Below, in pieces: positions 19,381 to 27,773 of a DNA stretch of 64,000 bases. The first letter of the stretch is position 1; every line of letters starts with the position of its first letter. The notes under the pieces are model-generated. The model searched no databases. It was not told the DNA's origin and saw only the letters and a list, made by a program, of their open reading frames with translations. The translations under genes and the position numbers were made by a program. Source of the stretch: Pleurocapsa sp. PCC 7327 (GTDB lineage: Bacteria; Cyanobacteriota; Cyanobacteriia; Cyanobacteriales; Microcystaceae). The stretch lies in contig NC_019689.1 in NCBI RefSeq assembly GCF_000317025.1, forward strand, positions 3,736,024 to 3,800,023. The letters run 5' to 3'.

Positions 19381-19965
19381 TTACTTACAAGAAATGCAGA
19401 AATGCTTCTCCAAAAACGAAAGAATACTATCAAGATCCATGCGATCGCAGCGAGTTTCTTTTTCTCCTGGCATTAAAATAAAATTTGGCGCTTTTTTACA
19501 GCGTTTTTGACAGCCAGTTCGTTCGATCTCGACATGATTTTGCAATCCTAACTCAGACAAAGCTTGTTCTATTTTTTCATGTAAATGCTTGCCCCCTCGC
19601 TTGAGACAGCCTGACTTGTGACACACTAAAATTTTGGCTTTAGATTTACCTTTTTTGGAATAGCTAATTTCTTCAAGATTGTCTGGCATTGGTTCGCTTT
19701 GGCGGCTGAGGTTAATAATTCGAGTAGCTTTGAGTTTATGGATGCCTGTCTCTGGTTTTAAGGTTTCATCGCCGATAATTTTAAGGCGATCGCCAGGAAC
19801 AATATTTAAATCTACAATTTCCCGTCGTAATGACTTAGATAGCTTAATAGGAAATCGCTCCTCGCCAATCGCAATGCGCACATATTTGGGCGTACCTTTC
19901 GACCAATCGAGAAATTGAATAAGTTCCCCTTCGACTTGAAATTGAAATTTCGTTTGTGGCAACAT
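19381..19965 (-). CDS. Thioredoxin-like [2Fe-2S] ferredoxin-domain protein
   Basis: This is a 194-residue protein. Residues 110-194 are a thioredoxin-like [2Fe-2S] domain (COG3411 type) with ligands C115, C120, C152 and C156 (CHKSGC ... GCQKRC). Residues 1-85 form an all-beta, OB-like part (VEGELIQFLDWSKG, NIVPGDRLKIIGDE) that I cannot assign. It lies in the nifP arm between CBS-CP12 and the ArsC-like gene, so a role as a redox carrier for nitrogen fixation is inferred only from context. Confidence 0.8.
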   Translation of the reverse strand: MLPQTKFQFQVEGELIQFLDWSKGTPKYVRIAIGEERFPIKLSKSLRREIVDLNIVPGDRLKIIGDETLKPETGIHKLKATRIINLSRQSEPMPDNLEEISYSKKGKSKAKILVCHKSGCLKRGGKHLHEKIEQALSELGLQNHVEIERTGCQKRCKKAPNFILMPGEKETRCDRMDLDSILSFLEKHFCISCK

Positions 19966-20050
19966 AGTTGTCTCTAAGGAGGTAAGAGTTTGCGCTCGCC
20001 TTGTTTTTTTCCCGAGGCGGGGATTGCCCGCCCCAGGTTTTTATACCTAA

Positions 20051-20680
20051 TTAGGTTGTCGTTTCAAGTACCTGATGGCGCACTTGCAAAATTTCTGGAT
20101 GTTCTTGACAGAACGCCTGGAAAGGTGTTGTATCGGGAATGACTGTTCCTTCTTGATAAGCTGCCTCAGCTTCCAAGTCTTCTACCAAAGCCCAAGCATC
20201 AATGCATTCCTGAGAAGTTGCGCCTTTTGCCGCACTAATTGCTTTTGCTTCCTCGATGGCTTTTTCCAGTTCTCGCCGCAATAGAGGGACTTTAGGATTT
20301 TCCAAGAAATCGCCTTTAAAAAGAATGTCGCTCTCTGAGACTATGCCCAATAGCCCGCCCTGAATAACGGGAGCAATGCGAATGCCCGTATTGGCAAACA
20401 GTCGCGCTACATACTCCACGCCCAGATCGGGGTTAACTACAATACAGGGCTTGGTCATAATTTCGTAGACGCGAATTGTTTGGGGATCTTTCCCATAAGC
20501 AATTACTTTGCTGACAATATCGGAGTGAGTAACGATGCCATAAGCATCTTGACTATTGCGAAGATCGACAATTAGCGCCCGCAGTTCTTTAAACTTCATC
20601 AATTTTACTGCTTCTGCTATTGTCGCCGAACCTCGAATGGTGGCTACATCATAACTCATGATATCGGATGCCCTCAGCAT
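20051..20680 (-). CDS. CBS-CP12 fusion protein
   Basis: The 209-residue protein has a CBS pair (about 6-130: DIMSYDVATIRGSATIAEAV, then YEIMTKPCIVV ... GIVSESDIL), then a CP12-like tail with the core AWALVEDLEAEAAYQ and the end FCQEHPEILQVR. Classical CP12 has two cysteine pairs that bind GAPDH and PRK. Here each pair keeps only one cysteine (in QECIDAW and FCQEH), so redox switching through disulfides is unlikely. The start is set at the ATG with GAGAGGAG upstream, six codons after an in-frame TTG. CBS-CP12 genes are known in cyanobacteria. The ligand is probably an adenine nucleotide. Confidence 0.85.
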   Translation of the reverse strand: MLRASDIMSYDVATIRGSATIAEAVKLMKFKELRALIVDLRNSQDAYGIVTHSDIVSKVIAYGKDPQTIRVYEIMTKPCIVVNPDLGVEYVARLFANTGIRIAPVIQGGLLGIVSESDILFKGDFLENPKVPLLRRELEKAIEEAKAISAAKGATSQECIDAWALVEDLEAEAAYQEGTVIPDTTPFQAFCQEHPEILQVRHQVLETTT

Positions 20681-20928
20681 AGAATTAACTCCTCTCAAAA
20701 TTTGAGCATTGAAAAAATTGGCGTACTCAACTGCCAGTAACTAAATAGATCGCCCCACTCAGAATCTAAAGTTAAAGAATATGACGGGGTGACAAGCAAT
20801 CTGAAATCTTGGCAAGGCAGAAAGCAGAAGGTAAGAACTTCAGGAGTTTTAGAGTCATCTCATCCTCAGCATTTATGCGCAAAATCAATCGACTTCAGAA
20901 AGGATGTCACCCTGCCAGATTCAGACTT

Positions 20929-21132
20929 TTATGCGATTTTCCTTGCTTCAGTCGTTATTGGTAACTTTAACGGTTCTTCGAGTTTAGAAAACAGAAGTTC
21001 CCAACCATTTGCTAAGGTCATCAGTATGCCCTCTTGCATTACAGTTTCTTTGACAACTTCTTCTTCTAAATCTTTTTTAGGCACGTAAACCGACAAGTGT
21101 CCGGCAGGATTTTTGTGCAACATTACTTTCAT
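20929..21132 (-). CDS. nifT: Nitrogen fixation protein NifT
   Basis: The 67-residue protein reads MKVMLHKNPAGHLSVYVPKKDLEE, the NifT/FixU pattern. It is a small accessory protein of nitrogenase maturation without known essential function. AAGGAGA lies six bases before the ATG. It sits next to nifZ and nifV as in other cyanobacteria. Confidence 0.93.
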   Translation of the reverse strand: MKVMLHKNPAGHLSVYVPKKDLEEEVVKETVMQEGILMTLANGWELLFSKLEEPLKLPITTEARKIA

Positions 21133-21156
21133 GGCAATCTCCTTTTTCAGTTAATA

Positions 21157-21290
21157 TTTGTCCTTTGTCCAAGGTCATTTGTCATTTGTCATTTGTCACT
21201 TATCCAATATCATTTGTCTAGTATCGAAAGTCCTTTGTTTTTACTTCCGACTTCCGACTTCCGACTTCAACAATGACCAATGACGATTAA
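21157..21290. repeat. Heptamer repeat between nifT and nifZ
   Basis: This is the longest heptamer tract of the minus arm. Units of GTCATTT (six or more copies, some diverged to GTCCTTT) are followed by three to four copies of ACTTCCG. It separates nifZ from nifT within one presumed transcript. Confidence 0.65.
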
Positions 21291-21553
21291 TCAACGGCTT
21301 CCAATTCCTTTGTGCGGCAACCGACGACTACATCGCGATCGATAAAATGCACCGCATAGATGTAATAGCTTTGCAAATAAGTACCGATGCTGACGACGTA
21401 GCCTTCATCTCCTTTTTTGGCGAGGACTTCACCAATGTCTCTACCGGGAAACGTTCCGTCATTGCGAATTAGCTTGCGAACCCTAACTTTCTGTTCCATG
21501 TTGAAAGCTGGGGGATCGTCTAATTCGATTTCTCCTGGGTTATACAATCCCAT
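21287..21553 (-). CDS. nifZ: Nitrogen fixation protein NifZ
   Basis: The 88-residue protein has the NifZ core KVRVRKLIRNDGTFPGRDIG and GDEGYVVSIGTYLQSYYIYA. NifZ helps form the second P-cluster of the MoFe protein. The reading frame overlaps the 3' end of nifV by 14 bases and has its own AAGGAG within nifV, so the pair is translationally coupled. Confidence 0.95.
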   Translation of the reverse strand: MGLYNPGEIELDDPPAFNMEQKVRVRKLIRNDGTFPGRDIGEVLAKKGDEGYVVSIGTYLQSYYIYAVHFIDRDVVVGCRTKELEAVD

Positions 21554-22673
21554 TGGCTATACTCCTTTTCGGGACGATATCGAGCAATTCTTCTACGGTT
21601 AAACTGCGTTTGAGATTGACTGACATATGTCTGACGGCATCAATAACGGATTGCGCTTCTTCTCTGGTTAAGGTGATGCCATGCTCTTTAAGAAGCGTCA
21701 ATACTAGATGTCTTCCCGAATGCTTGCCGACGACTAAGCGGCGTTTCCAACCAACTTCATCTGGTGAAAAAGGTTCATAAGTGGCGGGATTTTGCAAAAC
21801 GCCGTGGGCATGAATGCCGGACTCGTGAGCAAAAGCATTTTCACCGACGATCGCTTTCCAGGGAGAAACGGGACAACCGGACGCGGCGACGACGAATTGA
21901 GATAATTCTCGCAATCGCTCGGTTTTGATGCCCAAGTCAACGCCATAGATGCGTTTGAGTGCCATGACGATTTCTTCTAGGGCAGCATTTCCCGCTCTTT
22001 CGCCCAATCCGTTGACAGTTGTATTGACGGATGTCGCTCCCGCACGCAGCCCCGCTAGGGCGTTGGCAGTGGCGAGTCCGAGATCGTCGTGGGTGTGCAT
22101 TTCAATGGGAATTGACAGCCATTTGGTCAGTTGGCTGACTTTTTCAAAGGTAGTCACGGGATCGAGAATGCCTACCGTATCGCAAAAGCGAAACCGAGAA
22201 GCGCCCCACTCTTGAGCAGAGAGTGCTACATCGAGAAGGAAAGTTTCGTCTGCACGAGAAGAGTCTTCTCCGCCAACGGATATCCACAAACCGCGATCGC
22301 AAGCATAGAAAATTGCCTCTCGCAGGCGATTGAAAATCAGTTCGCGATTGCCACCAAATTTAGCTGCAATCTGAATTTCTGAGACAGGAACGGAGATATG
22401 TACCCGTTGCAAACCACAGGCAATAGAAGCTTTAACATCGGAGCGAACAGCTCGATTCCAGCCAATTAATCGAGCGTTCAGCCCCATTTCTACAATAGCG
22501 GAGATTGCCGTAGCTTCAGAACCGCCCATTGCCGGAATGCCGACTTCGAGTTCAGAGATGCCGATCGCATCGAGCAGCGTAGCTAGGGCAACTTTTTCTT
22601 CTAGGGTAAAGGCAATTCCTGCGGCTTGTTCCCCATCCCGTAGCGTCGTGTCATTAATTTGAATCGAATTCAT
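21540..22673 (-). CDS. nifV: Homocitrate synthase NifV
   Basis: The 377-residue enzyme condenses acetyl-CoA with 2-oxoglutarate to homocitrate, the organic ligand of FeMo-cofactor. The N-terminal NDTTLRDGEQAAG and the metal-binding EMHTHDDLG are intact, as is the AFAHESGIHAHG segment. AGGGAG is placed before the ATG. nifZ overlaps its end. Confidence 0.95.
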   Translation of the reverse strand: MNSIQINDTTLRDGEQAAGIAFTLEEKVALATLLDAIGISELEVGIPAMGGSEATAISAIVEMGLNARLIGWNRAVRSDVKASIACGLQRVHISVPVSEIQIAAKFGGNRELIFNRLREAIFYACDRGLWISVGGEDSSRADETFLLDVALSAQEWGASRFRFCDTVGILDPVTTFEKVSQLTKWLSIPIEMHTHDDLGLATANALAGLRAGATSVNTTVNGLGERAGNAALEEIVMALKRIYGVDLGIKTERLRELSQFVVAASGCPVSPWKAIVGENAFAHESGIHAHGVLQNPATYEPFSPDEVGWKRRLVVGKHSGRHLVLTLLKEHGITLTREEAQSVIDAVRHMSVNLKRSLTVEELLDIVPKRSIANGIV

Positions 22674-22712
22674 TATTGCTCCCTAATGTGAAAGCGGACA
22701 GGTAAAGCCTCT

Positions 22713-22988
22713 TCAGTGGAAGGCGGCTATGAGAGGACAGATTTTGGCTTTTTTGCCTTCTGCTCTCTCAAGCAAATGTTTTACGCCTAATGCAGCTTGA
22801 CTGTCGAACCAATCAAAGATTCGCTGTAGCTGTTCTAGGGAAATAAAGCCATACTGCCAGAGGAGCATGGCTAAGGGATCGTTGGATTGTTGCCTTTTTT
22901 CTGTGACCATCGCCAAGTCTGCCTTGGGGATGGCAAGTTCTTCATGCAAAAATTGATGAAATTCCGTAAGTGAAGAATTGGATTCCAT
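22713..22988 (-). CDS. DUF2949-family protein
   Basis: The 91-residue protein matches the small cyanobacterial DUF2949 group in its pattern FLHEELAIPKADLAM and LAMLLWQYGFISLEQLQRIF. The function is unknown. It lies 39 bases upstream of nifV in the same direction and is probably co-transcribed with the nif genes. No membrane segment, metal site or signal peptide is visible. Confidence 0.72.
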   Translation of the reverse strand: MESNSSLTEFHQFLHEELAIPKADLAMVTEKRQQSNDPLAMLLWQYGFISLEQLQRIFDWFDSQAALGVKHLLERAEGKKAKICPLIAAFH

Positions 22989-23166
22989 GACAGCACCATT
23001 TTCAGTTACCAGTTACCAGTAGAGACAAACGGCTGTTTGCTCGTACAGTTACTAATGATTTAAAGGGTGAGAGATGAAGTGTGGATTTGACTTAACCTTA
23101 TGTTGAACTCGTTTTATCTTTCTCCTTCAATTCTTCATCCTTGATTCTTTATTGGATAACCGATCG

Positions 23167-23712
23167 CTATCTAGCAAGTTTGACAAAGCTTACAGTCAAG
23201 CTATCTTCTGCGAGGAAGTGTTCGAGATGGAAAGCTCTGTCTTCGGTTGCGAGCAGGATTTGTTCGTAGAGATAGCGAGTAGCGCGATCGCCCACGCTTT
23301 CGGCTTGATTGGCTTGACGGCGAATTAAGTTAATGACGGCTTGTTCGGCTGCTAGATCGTGTTCTAGCATCTGACGCGCCCTAAAAATACCATCTTCTTC
23401 TTGGGTAAAACAGCACAATTCGGCAAGTTTGCCAAAGCTGGCGACTGGCGTACCGCCCAAACCATTCAAGCGTTCTCCAATATCGTGAACGTGGTCTGCA
23501 ACTGCCCCATAGCTGTCTTGGAAAAACTGATGTAATTGATAAAATTCAGACCCCTCAACGACAAAATGATGTTTTTGGTATTGGAGATAAAGGGCTTGGA
23601 AGCTTGCTAGAGCAATATTTAAGCCTTCGCAAACGGGAGTCGTTATTTCCCTTCCTAAGCCAATGGGATTGTCCGATACTTCTCCAAAGGGACGAAACGT
23701 TGTATTTGTCAT
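23167..23712 (-). CDS. Dps-family ferritin-like protein
   Basis: The 181-residue four-helix protein has Dps ferroxidase-type residues in [18 protein letters not shown] (H48/H49, H61) and the following [10 protein letters not shown] helix. Dps oligomers store iron and detoxify peroxide. Placement in the nifP arm suggests iron buffering or peroxide protection for nitrogenase synthesis (inference from context). The N-terminal tail is short, without the lysine-rich DNA-binding extension of E. coli Dps. Confidence 0.88.
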   Translation of the reverse strand: MTNTTFRPFGEVSDNPIGLGREITTPVCEGLNIALASFQALYLQYQKHHFVVEGSEFYQLHQFFQDSYGAVADHVHDIGERLNGLGGTPVASFGKLAELCCFTQEEDGIFRARQMLEHDLAAEQAVINLIRRQANQAESVGDRATRYLYEQILLATEDRAFHLEHFLAEDSLTVSFVKLAR

Positions 23713-23821
23713 GGTTTGATTCTCAGTTATTTAGATTTTGGATTTTGGATTAATAGTGTTCAGTCATCGATCGCTGGCTATACTCCGCAATTTACAATTA
23801 TTGAATTGCGAATTGTTTTGG

Positions 23822-24091
23822 TCACTGATAACTGTTAACTGATTCAGCTTCCCAGCACCGTTCCAACCAATCCACTAATTCTGGACGAGCAGCGAATAAC
23901 TGTTGAACGGTACTGCGTAACAGAATTGCATCGATGCAATTGTTAACTTCTACTAAGAGTGACCCATCGCTGGGACACCAACAAGGAATATTTAATTCGT
24001 GGAGGCGGTGATAGACGAGCCAGCGATCGCTGCGAGAAACTTTCGCCACCTCCCAGACGAATGCTTGAGAACTTGAAGGGTTATACATCAT
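23822..24091 (-). CDS. Asr1405/Asl0597-type small protein
   Basis: The 89-residue protein contains [21 protein letters not shown] then IPCWC, and ends around LERCW. I recognise this as the small cyanobacterial family that accompanies nifP. The function is unknown, and two cysteines (CWC) could bind a metal. Its start overlaps the end of nifP by 11 bases, so it depends on nifP translation. Confidence 0.75.
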   Translation of the reverse strand: MMYNPSSSQAFVWEVAKVSRSDRWLVYHRLHELNIPCWCPSDGSLLVEVNNCIDAILLRSTVQQLFAARPELVDWLERCWEAESVNSYQ

Positions 24092-24827
24092 TGTAGTGAC
24101 GCTCTCTTTGTAAATTCCGTATCTGTTGTTCCATTTGCTCGATGCGATCGAGTAACATCCGAATGACTTTCCCTTCTACATCGGGTAATTTGCCATGTTC
24201 TAAATGTTCTAGGGAACAACCATGACCCGTGCGCGAAACGATGCGACCGGGAACTCCCACCACCGTACAATCGCTTGGGACGTTTTGCAGGACGATCGAC
24301 CCCGCACCGATGCGAACGCGATCGCCAATATTAATATTTCCTAAGACTTTAGCACCCGTCCCGACAACGACGTTATTGCCCAAGGTTGGATGGCGCTTGC
24401 CACTCTCTTTTCCCGTTCCCCCCAGCGTGGCATTTTGATAAATTAAACAATAGTCTCCAATAATAGCCGTTTCCCCAATGACGACTCCCATGCCGTGGTC
24501 GATAAATACGCCTTCTCCAATGGTTGCGCCGGGGTGAATTTCAATACCAGTCAAAAATCGTCCCACGTGCGAGAGAAAGCGGGGCAGAAAAGGAACGCTT
24601 TGACGATAGAGCCAATGAGCAAATCTATGTAGCGCCAAAGCATGTAAACCAGGATAGCATAACAATACTTCCAACCAATTTCGGGCGGCTGGATCTCGCT
24701 CGAAGATGATTTGAAAGTCCTTCCTCAGCGCCTGCAAGGGAGGGAGGGTCAGAGGACGCGGGCAATCCGTCGAGGAAGCCTTTACCTTCCAAGGTTGGTT
24801 TGTTTTTAGGGTGATGGGATGTAGCAT
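24081..24827 (-). CDS. nifP: Serine O-acetyltransferase NifP (CysE-type)
   Basis: The 248-residue left-handed beta-helix acetyltransferase makes O-acetylserine for cysteine and so sulfur for Fe-S clusters. Hexapeptide repeats run from about residue 95 to 190, with the active-site [12 protein letters not shown] and the NATLGGTGK loop. The first 30 or so residues ([13 protein letters not shown]...) and the last 40 (coiled-coil, ending [17 protein letters not shown]) extend the catalytic core. The promoter upstream shares a composite element with nifB. Confidence 0.92.
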   Translation of the reverse strand: MLHPITLKTNQPWKVKASSTDCPRPLTLPPLQALRKDFQIIFERDPAARNWLEVLLCYPGLHALALHRFAHWLYRQSVPFLPRFLSHVGRFLTGIEIHPGATIGEGVFIDHGMGVVIGETAIIGDYCLIYQNATLGGTGKESGKRHPTLGNNVVVGTGAKVLGNINIGDRVRIGAGSIVLQNVPSDCTVVGVPGRIVSRTGHGCSLEHLEHGKLPDVEGKVIRMLLDRIEQMEQQIRNLQRERHYNDV

Positions 24828-24917
24828 CGAATTGGGCGATCGAATTTGAGGGTTTCGATGTTTATACCAAGTGCCCCTAGATAGATCGCACTAATTCGTG
24901 TTGGTTAAGATTATTTG

Positions 24918-25057
24918 ATTAATCAACTTGCACTCATTTTAGTAGAATCTTGACAAGATAAAGCTTAGAGTTATTTGAAAAAAATTTTTTGGGTCGAGGG
25001 GCTAGTATTTTTTAATAGGGGTTAGAGTATTTATGCATGGAGGCGCAAGTATTTGTG
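24918..25057 (-). promoter_or_regulatory. nifP promoter region with triple 22-bp-phased motif
   Basis: Reading towards nifP (minus strand), three motifs each begin AAATACT, with their ACT exactly 22 bp apart (ACT complement at 25048-25050, 25026-25028, 25004-25006). The last is AAATACTAGCCCCTC. Next come CGACCC, an A6T7 tract (24978-24990) and a GAGTGCAAGTTGATTAAT box (24918-24935). The same series in the same order precedes nifB. In Leptolyngbya boryana the nifB-nifP promoters are activated by CnfR. That these are CnfR sites is inference. Confidence 0.75.
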
Positions 25058-25372
25058 TACTCAGGTTTAAACTCGCTCTAATCCAGTTCTGTTAGACTTT
25101 TTGGGCAATTCATCGAACAATTTTTAGTAATGTGGCTTTGAACTCAAAAATCGATTCTTTCATCGATCTTGAAACCTTTACCTAGTAAGTCCTCTAGCTT
25201 TTAAAACAAAATTTTTTTGAATGGTTTGAGTAGGCAATAAAATTCCTATCGATTAAATGTTAAATTAGATACAGAATTAAATTCCGTGACAGCACTGGGG
25301 AAGCCGAAGATGCTTACTCCAGTTTTTTTTAGAGTTGGCAGGACAACTAAGAGCTAGGCAAGCTAATACACT
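25058..25372. other. Intergenic region distal to the nifP promoter
   Basis: AT-rich stretch with no supported gene. It contains the left copy of a 30-bp direct repeat and leads into the dead toxin gene. Confidence 0.5.
25256..25285 (+). repeat. Left copy of a 30-bp direct repeat
   Basis: AATGTTAAATTAGATACA followed by GAATTAAATTCC occurs again at 27637-27666 with 28 of 30 bases identical. The two copies flank the toxin-antitoxin and GGDEF genes that separate nifP from nifB. Confidence 0.8.
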
Positions 25373-25604
25373 TCATCGTGACTGCCGATGTCAACAAAAA
25401 CGGCTTTTCCATCATCTGTGAAGTAAAATATGACTCTCTCGTCGTATTCCAAATAATTTATGAGTTTTCAAGCTGCGCTCAAAAGGATCGTTGGTAAACA
25501 GCTCTACTTTTTGCCAAAACTTTACTTCTAAGTCCGCATTTGCCTTAATTCGCTTTTTGAAAGCACGACGAAAGGAAGAGCTAAAACTAATCTCGATCGT
25601 TGCT
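25373..25604 (-). pseudogene. RelE/ParE-type toxin remnant
   Basis: The minus strand reads EISFSSSFRRAFKKRIKAN, then FWQKVELFTNDPFERSLKTHKL, then shifts frame to YDERVIFYFTDDGKAVFVDI and GSHDEVY before TAG. About a dozen residues of the usual central strand (SGKLKGLWSF-like) are missing at the shift and no start codon is evident. It is a dead member of the RelE/YafQ-like toxin superfamily. The antitoxin gene lies immediately upstream. Confidence 0.72.
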
Positions 25605-25806
25605 CTTCCATCAGTTGCCTGAGTTCGTTAATATCGGAAGAAAACTTTAAATTACCTTTTTGTTCTTCTGCTTGACTCATTCTGAAGTTATTATAAATTT
25701 CTTCTCGTCGTTCTTCCCTCAAATATTGCCTCAGTAGCAGTTGAATTTCTTGTTTTTCTTCAATAGAAAGTTTTTTAATAGCCTCGACTAGGTCGCTGAA
25801 GCTCAT
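25528..25806 (-). CDS. Probable antitoxin of the dead toxin pair
   Basis: This 92-residue frame starts MSFSDLVEAIKKLSIEEKQE and is helical, with a charged centre (LREERREEIYNN), like small cyanobacterial antitoxins paired with RelE-type toxins. The last 25 residues are read from what should be the toxin's start in another frame, so the natural stop near LMEE has been lost. The product may be non-functional. No clear Shine-Dalgarno sequence is visible. Confidence 0.55.
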   Translation of the reverse strand: MSFSDLVEAIKKLSIEEKQEIQLLLRQYLREERREEIYNNFRMSQAEEQKGNLKFSSDINELRQLMEEQRSRLVLALPFVVLSKSELRQMRT

Positions 25807-26092
25807 GACGCGAAATATTTTGTAGTCTTTATTCAATTAATTTAGCACGATGCAGATAGGATGGCGATCGCGCTCTCAAATCACAACAGCCGAGTAATAA
25901 TGAAGCAAGAGGCAAGATAGCCAACCCATATCTACTTGCTTTTTAGTGATTGTAACCATTGACGCTGAAACTCCTGTTGTACTTCAACTGATGTCCTAAA
26001 TTATGCTGATGAATCAGCTTACTAGAAAAAATTCTTAAATTGGTTGAAGTGCGATCGTTCTTATACCAATCCTAGAAATTCCAAATAATTCG

Positions 26093-27487
26093 TCAAACGT
26101 TAAGGCTGTAAGTGTTTCGACCTCGTTGTTTAGACTGATAGAGAACTCGATCTGCCATCTCCAATAACATGTCTGGCAAACTGTTTTGTGTGGGAATAGT
26201 GGTAGCAACTCCTAAACTAACGGTAATATAGCCATTGCTGCTAGCAACATGGGGAATCTGAAGCTGCTGGACTTGCGTAAGAATAGCTTTTGCTATATGC
26301 TCGGCTCCAGTAAGATTGGTATCGGGCAAAACGATCGCAAACTCTTCTCCACCATAGCGAGCAACTAGATCGGTAGGACGTTTGATAACTTGAGAGAGAG
26401 TCTGCGCGACTTGCACCAAGCATCGATCTCCCGCTGGATGACCGTAGATATCGTTGTAACATTTGAAGCGATCGACGTCGCACAAAATCAGCGACAATGG
26501 ACTGATGCAGCGTGCCAATCGCTTCCATTCACGAGCAAAATACTCGTTGAAATAGCGACGATTGGCTACATTAGTCAGTTCATCGATAGTTGCCAATCGA
26601 TGGAGTTCTTGATTAGCTGCTCGCAACTTCTCGTTAAGCTGCTTTAATTCGCTAGTTTGGCGATCGATGATTTGCTGCATCTGTTCCATCACATGATACG
26701 TCTGTGCTGGATCGATCCGTTTGAGCAATTGCGTTTGAGTAACAATCCCAGCTAACTCGCCAGTGGGTTCGGTAACGACCAAGCGACGAACTTGTAATTC
26801 TTGCATTCGTTGATGTACGATCCAAAGGGAACTCTGAGGCTGTACGGTAGATAAAGGTGCGCTCATGACGGTTTGTGCCGATAGGCGAGCGAAATCTCGT
26901 TTGCTTGCGTGAAGCTTAATAATGTCTCGTTCTGTAACGATTCCGACTGGAATAGAGCTATTGGCATTGACAATGACGATACAACTGACTCGATGCAATG
27001 CCATCTGTTGGGTTAGCTGCAAAACTGTGTCGTTAGGCGATCCGCAAATGACATTCCTTGCCATTACCTCAGCTACCTGTATGTAGCGCAGTAAATATTC
27101 TGGCTTCAAAACGTTGCGAATGCTCTGGGGAGTTACGATACCCATTAAGCGATCGCGATCGTCTAATATTGGCAGATGGCGAATTCGATAACGATTAAAT
27201 AGCTCCGATACCGTAAAAATGTTGTCAATTTCGGAAGATTTTAGGCTAATTACTGTTTGAGTCATGAGATCGGCTAGGGTAAGTTTTTCTAGCGACCTCC
27301 CAGAAGAAATGACTTTGACGACATCTCGTTCAGTCAAAATCCCAACGAGTTTTTGATTATCGACGACTAACACGCAACTCGTCCGTGCCTCATTCATCGC
27401 TGCGATCGCTTCTGTCACCGATGTAGAAGGTGACAAGGTCAATGGCGATGACTGAACGATTGCTTCAACGGTTGTCTGCATCTGCAT
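26093..27487 (-). CDS. Four-CBS diguanylate cyclase (CBS-GGDEF)
   Basis: The 464-residue soluble protein has two CBS pairs (about residues 5-130 and 135-265), a coiled-coil linker (about 270-305, VMEQMQQIIDRQTSELKQLN) and a GGDEF domain. The active-site GGEEF is at 379-383, with the inhibitory-site RPTD five residues before it, so c-di-GMP synthesis with product feedback is predicted. CBS pairs usually sense adenine nucleotides. It sits between the nifP and nifB promoters in an apparently inserted segment. The start is chosen at ATG 27487; an in-frame TTG lies eight codons upstream. Confidence 0.9.
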   Translation of the reverse strand: MQMQTTVEAIVQSSPLTLSPSTSVTEAIAAMNEARTSCVLVVDNQKLVGILTERDVVKVISSGRSLEKLTLADLMTQTVISLKSSEIDNIFTVSELFNRYRIRHLPILDDRDRLMGIVTPQSIRNVLKPEYLLRYIQVAEVMARNVICGSPNDTVLQLTQQMALHRVSCIVIVNANSSIPVGIVTERDIIKLHASKRDFARLSAQTVMSAPLSTVQPQSSLWIVHQRMQELQVRRLVVTEPTGELAGIVTQTQLLKRIDPAQTYHVMEQMQQIIDRQTSELKQLNEKLRAANQELHRLATIDELTNVANRRYFNEYFAREWKRLARCISPLSLILCDVDRFKCYNDIYGHPAGDRCLVQVAQTLSQVIKRPTDLVARYGGEEFAIVLPDTNLTGAEHIAKAILTQVQQLQIPHVASSNGYITVSLGVATTIPTQNSLPDMLLEMADRVLYQSKQRGRNTYSLNV

Positions 27488-27636
27488 ATCGATACACTGA
27501 CTTTTTAACAATGACTGTACTTGTTTTGGTGCGATGCCGATTTATTTTGATTTAAAAAATCTAAGTTGCTTGGATTTTGTTCACCATTTAATCGATCCAA
27601 AGAAAATTTTAAATTAGTTTTGCTATCTTGCCAACG

Positions 27637-27666
27637 AATGTTAAATTAGATACAAAATTGAATTCC
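27637..27666 (+). repeat. Right copy of the 30-bp direct repeat
   Basis: This copy differs from the copy at 25256-25285 at two positions and has the same orientation. It lies about 110 bases distal to the first CCCTC motif of the nifB promoter. Confidence 0.8.
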
Positions 27667-27773
27667 AGTAGTTTCCGAGTACAACAATAGAAAATAAAAA
27701 ATTATTGGGGAGAATTACCCAAAACCCTTGTGTGGATTTACGCAGATTGGGTTGGGGTAGTGAGTGCGCGAAC

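Noticed and set aside
20789-21088. 99-residue frame on the + strand opposite nifT
   Set aside because: It is antisense to nifT for most of its length, low in complexity, with no recognisable family. nifT on the minus strand has a strong Shine-Dalgarno sequence.
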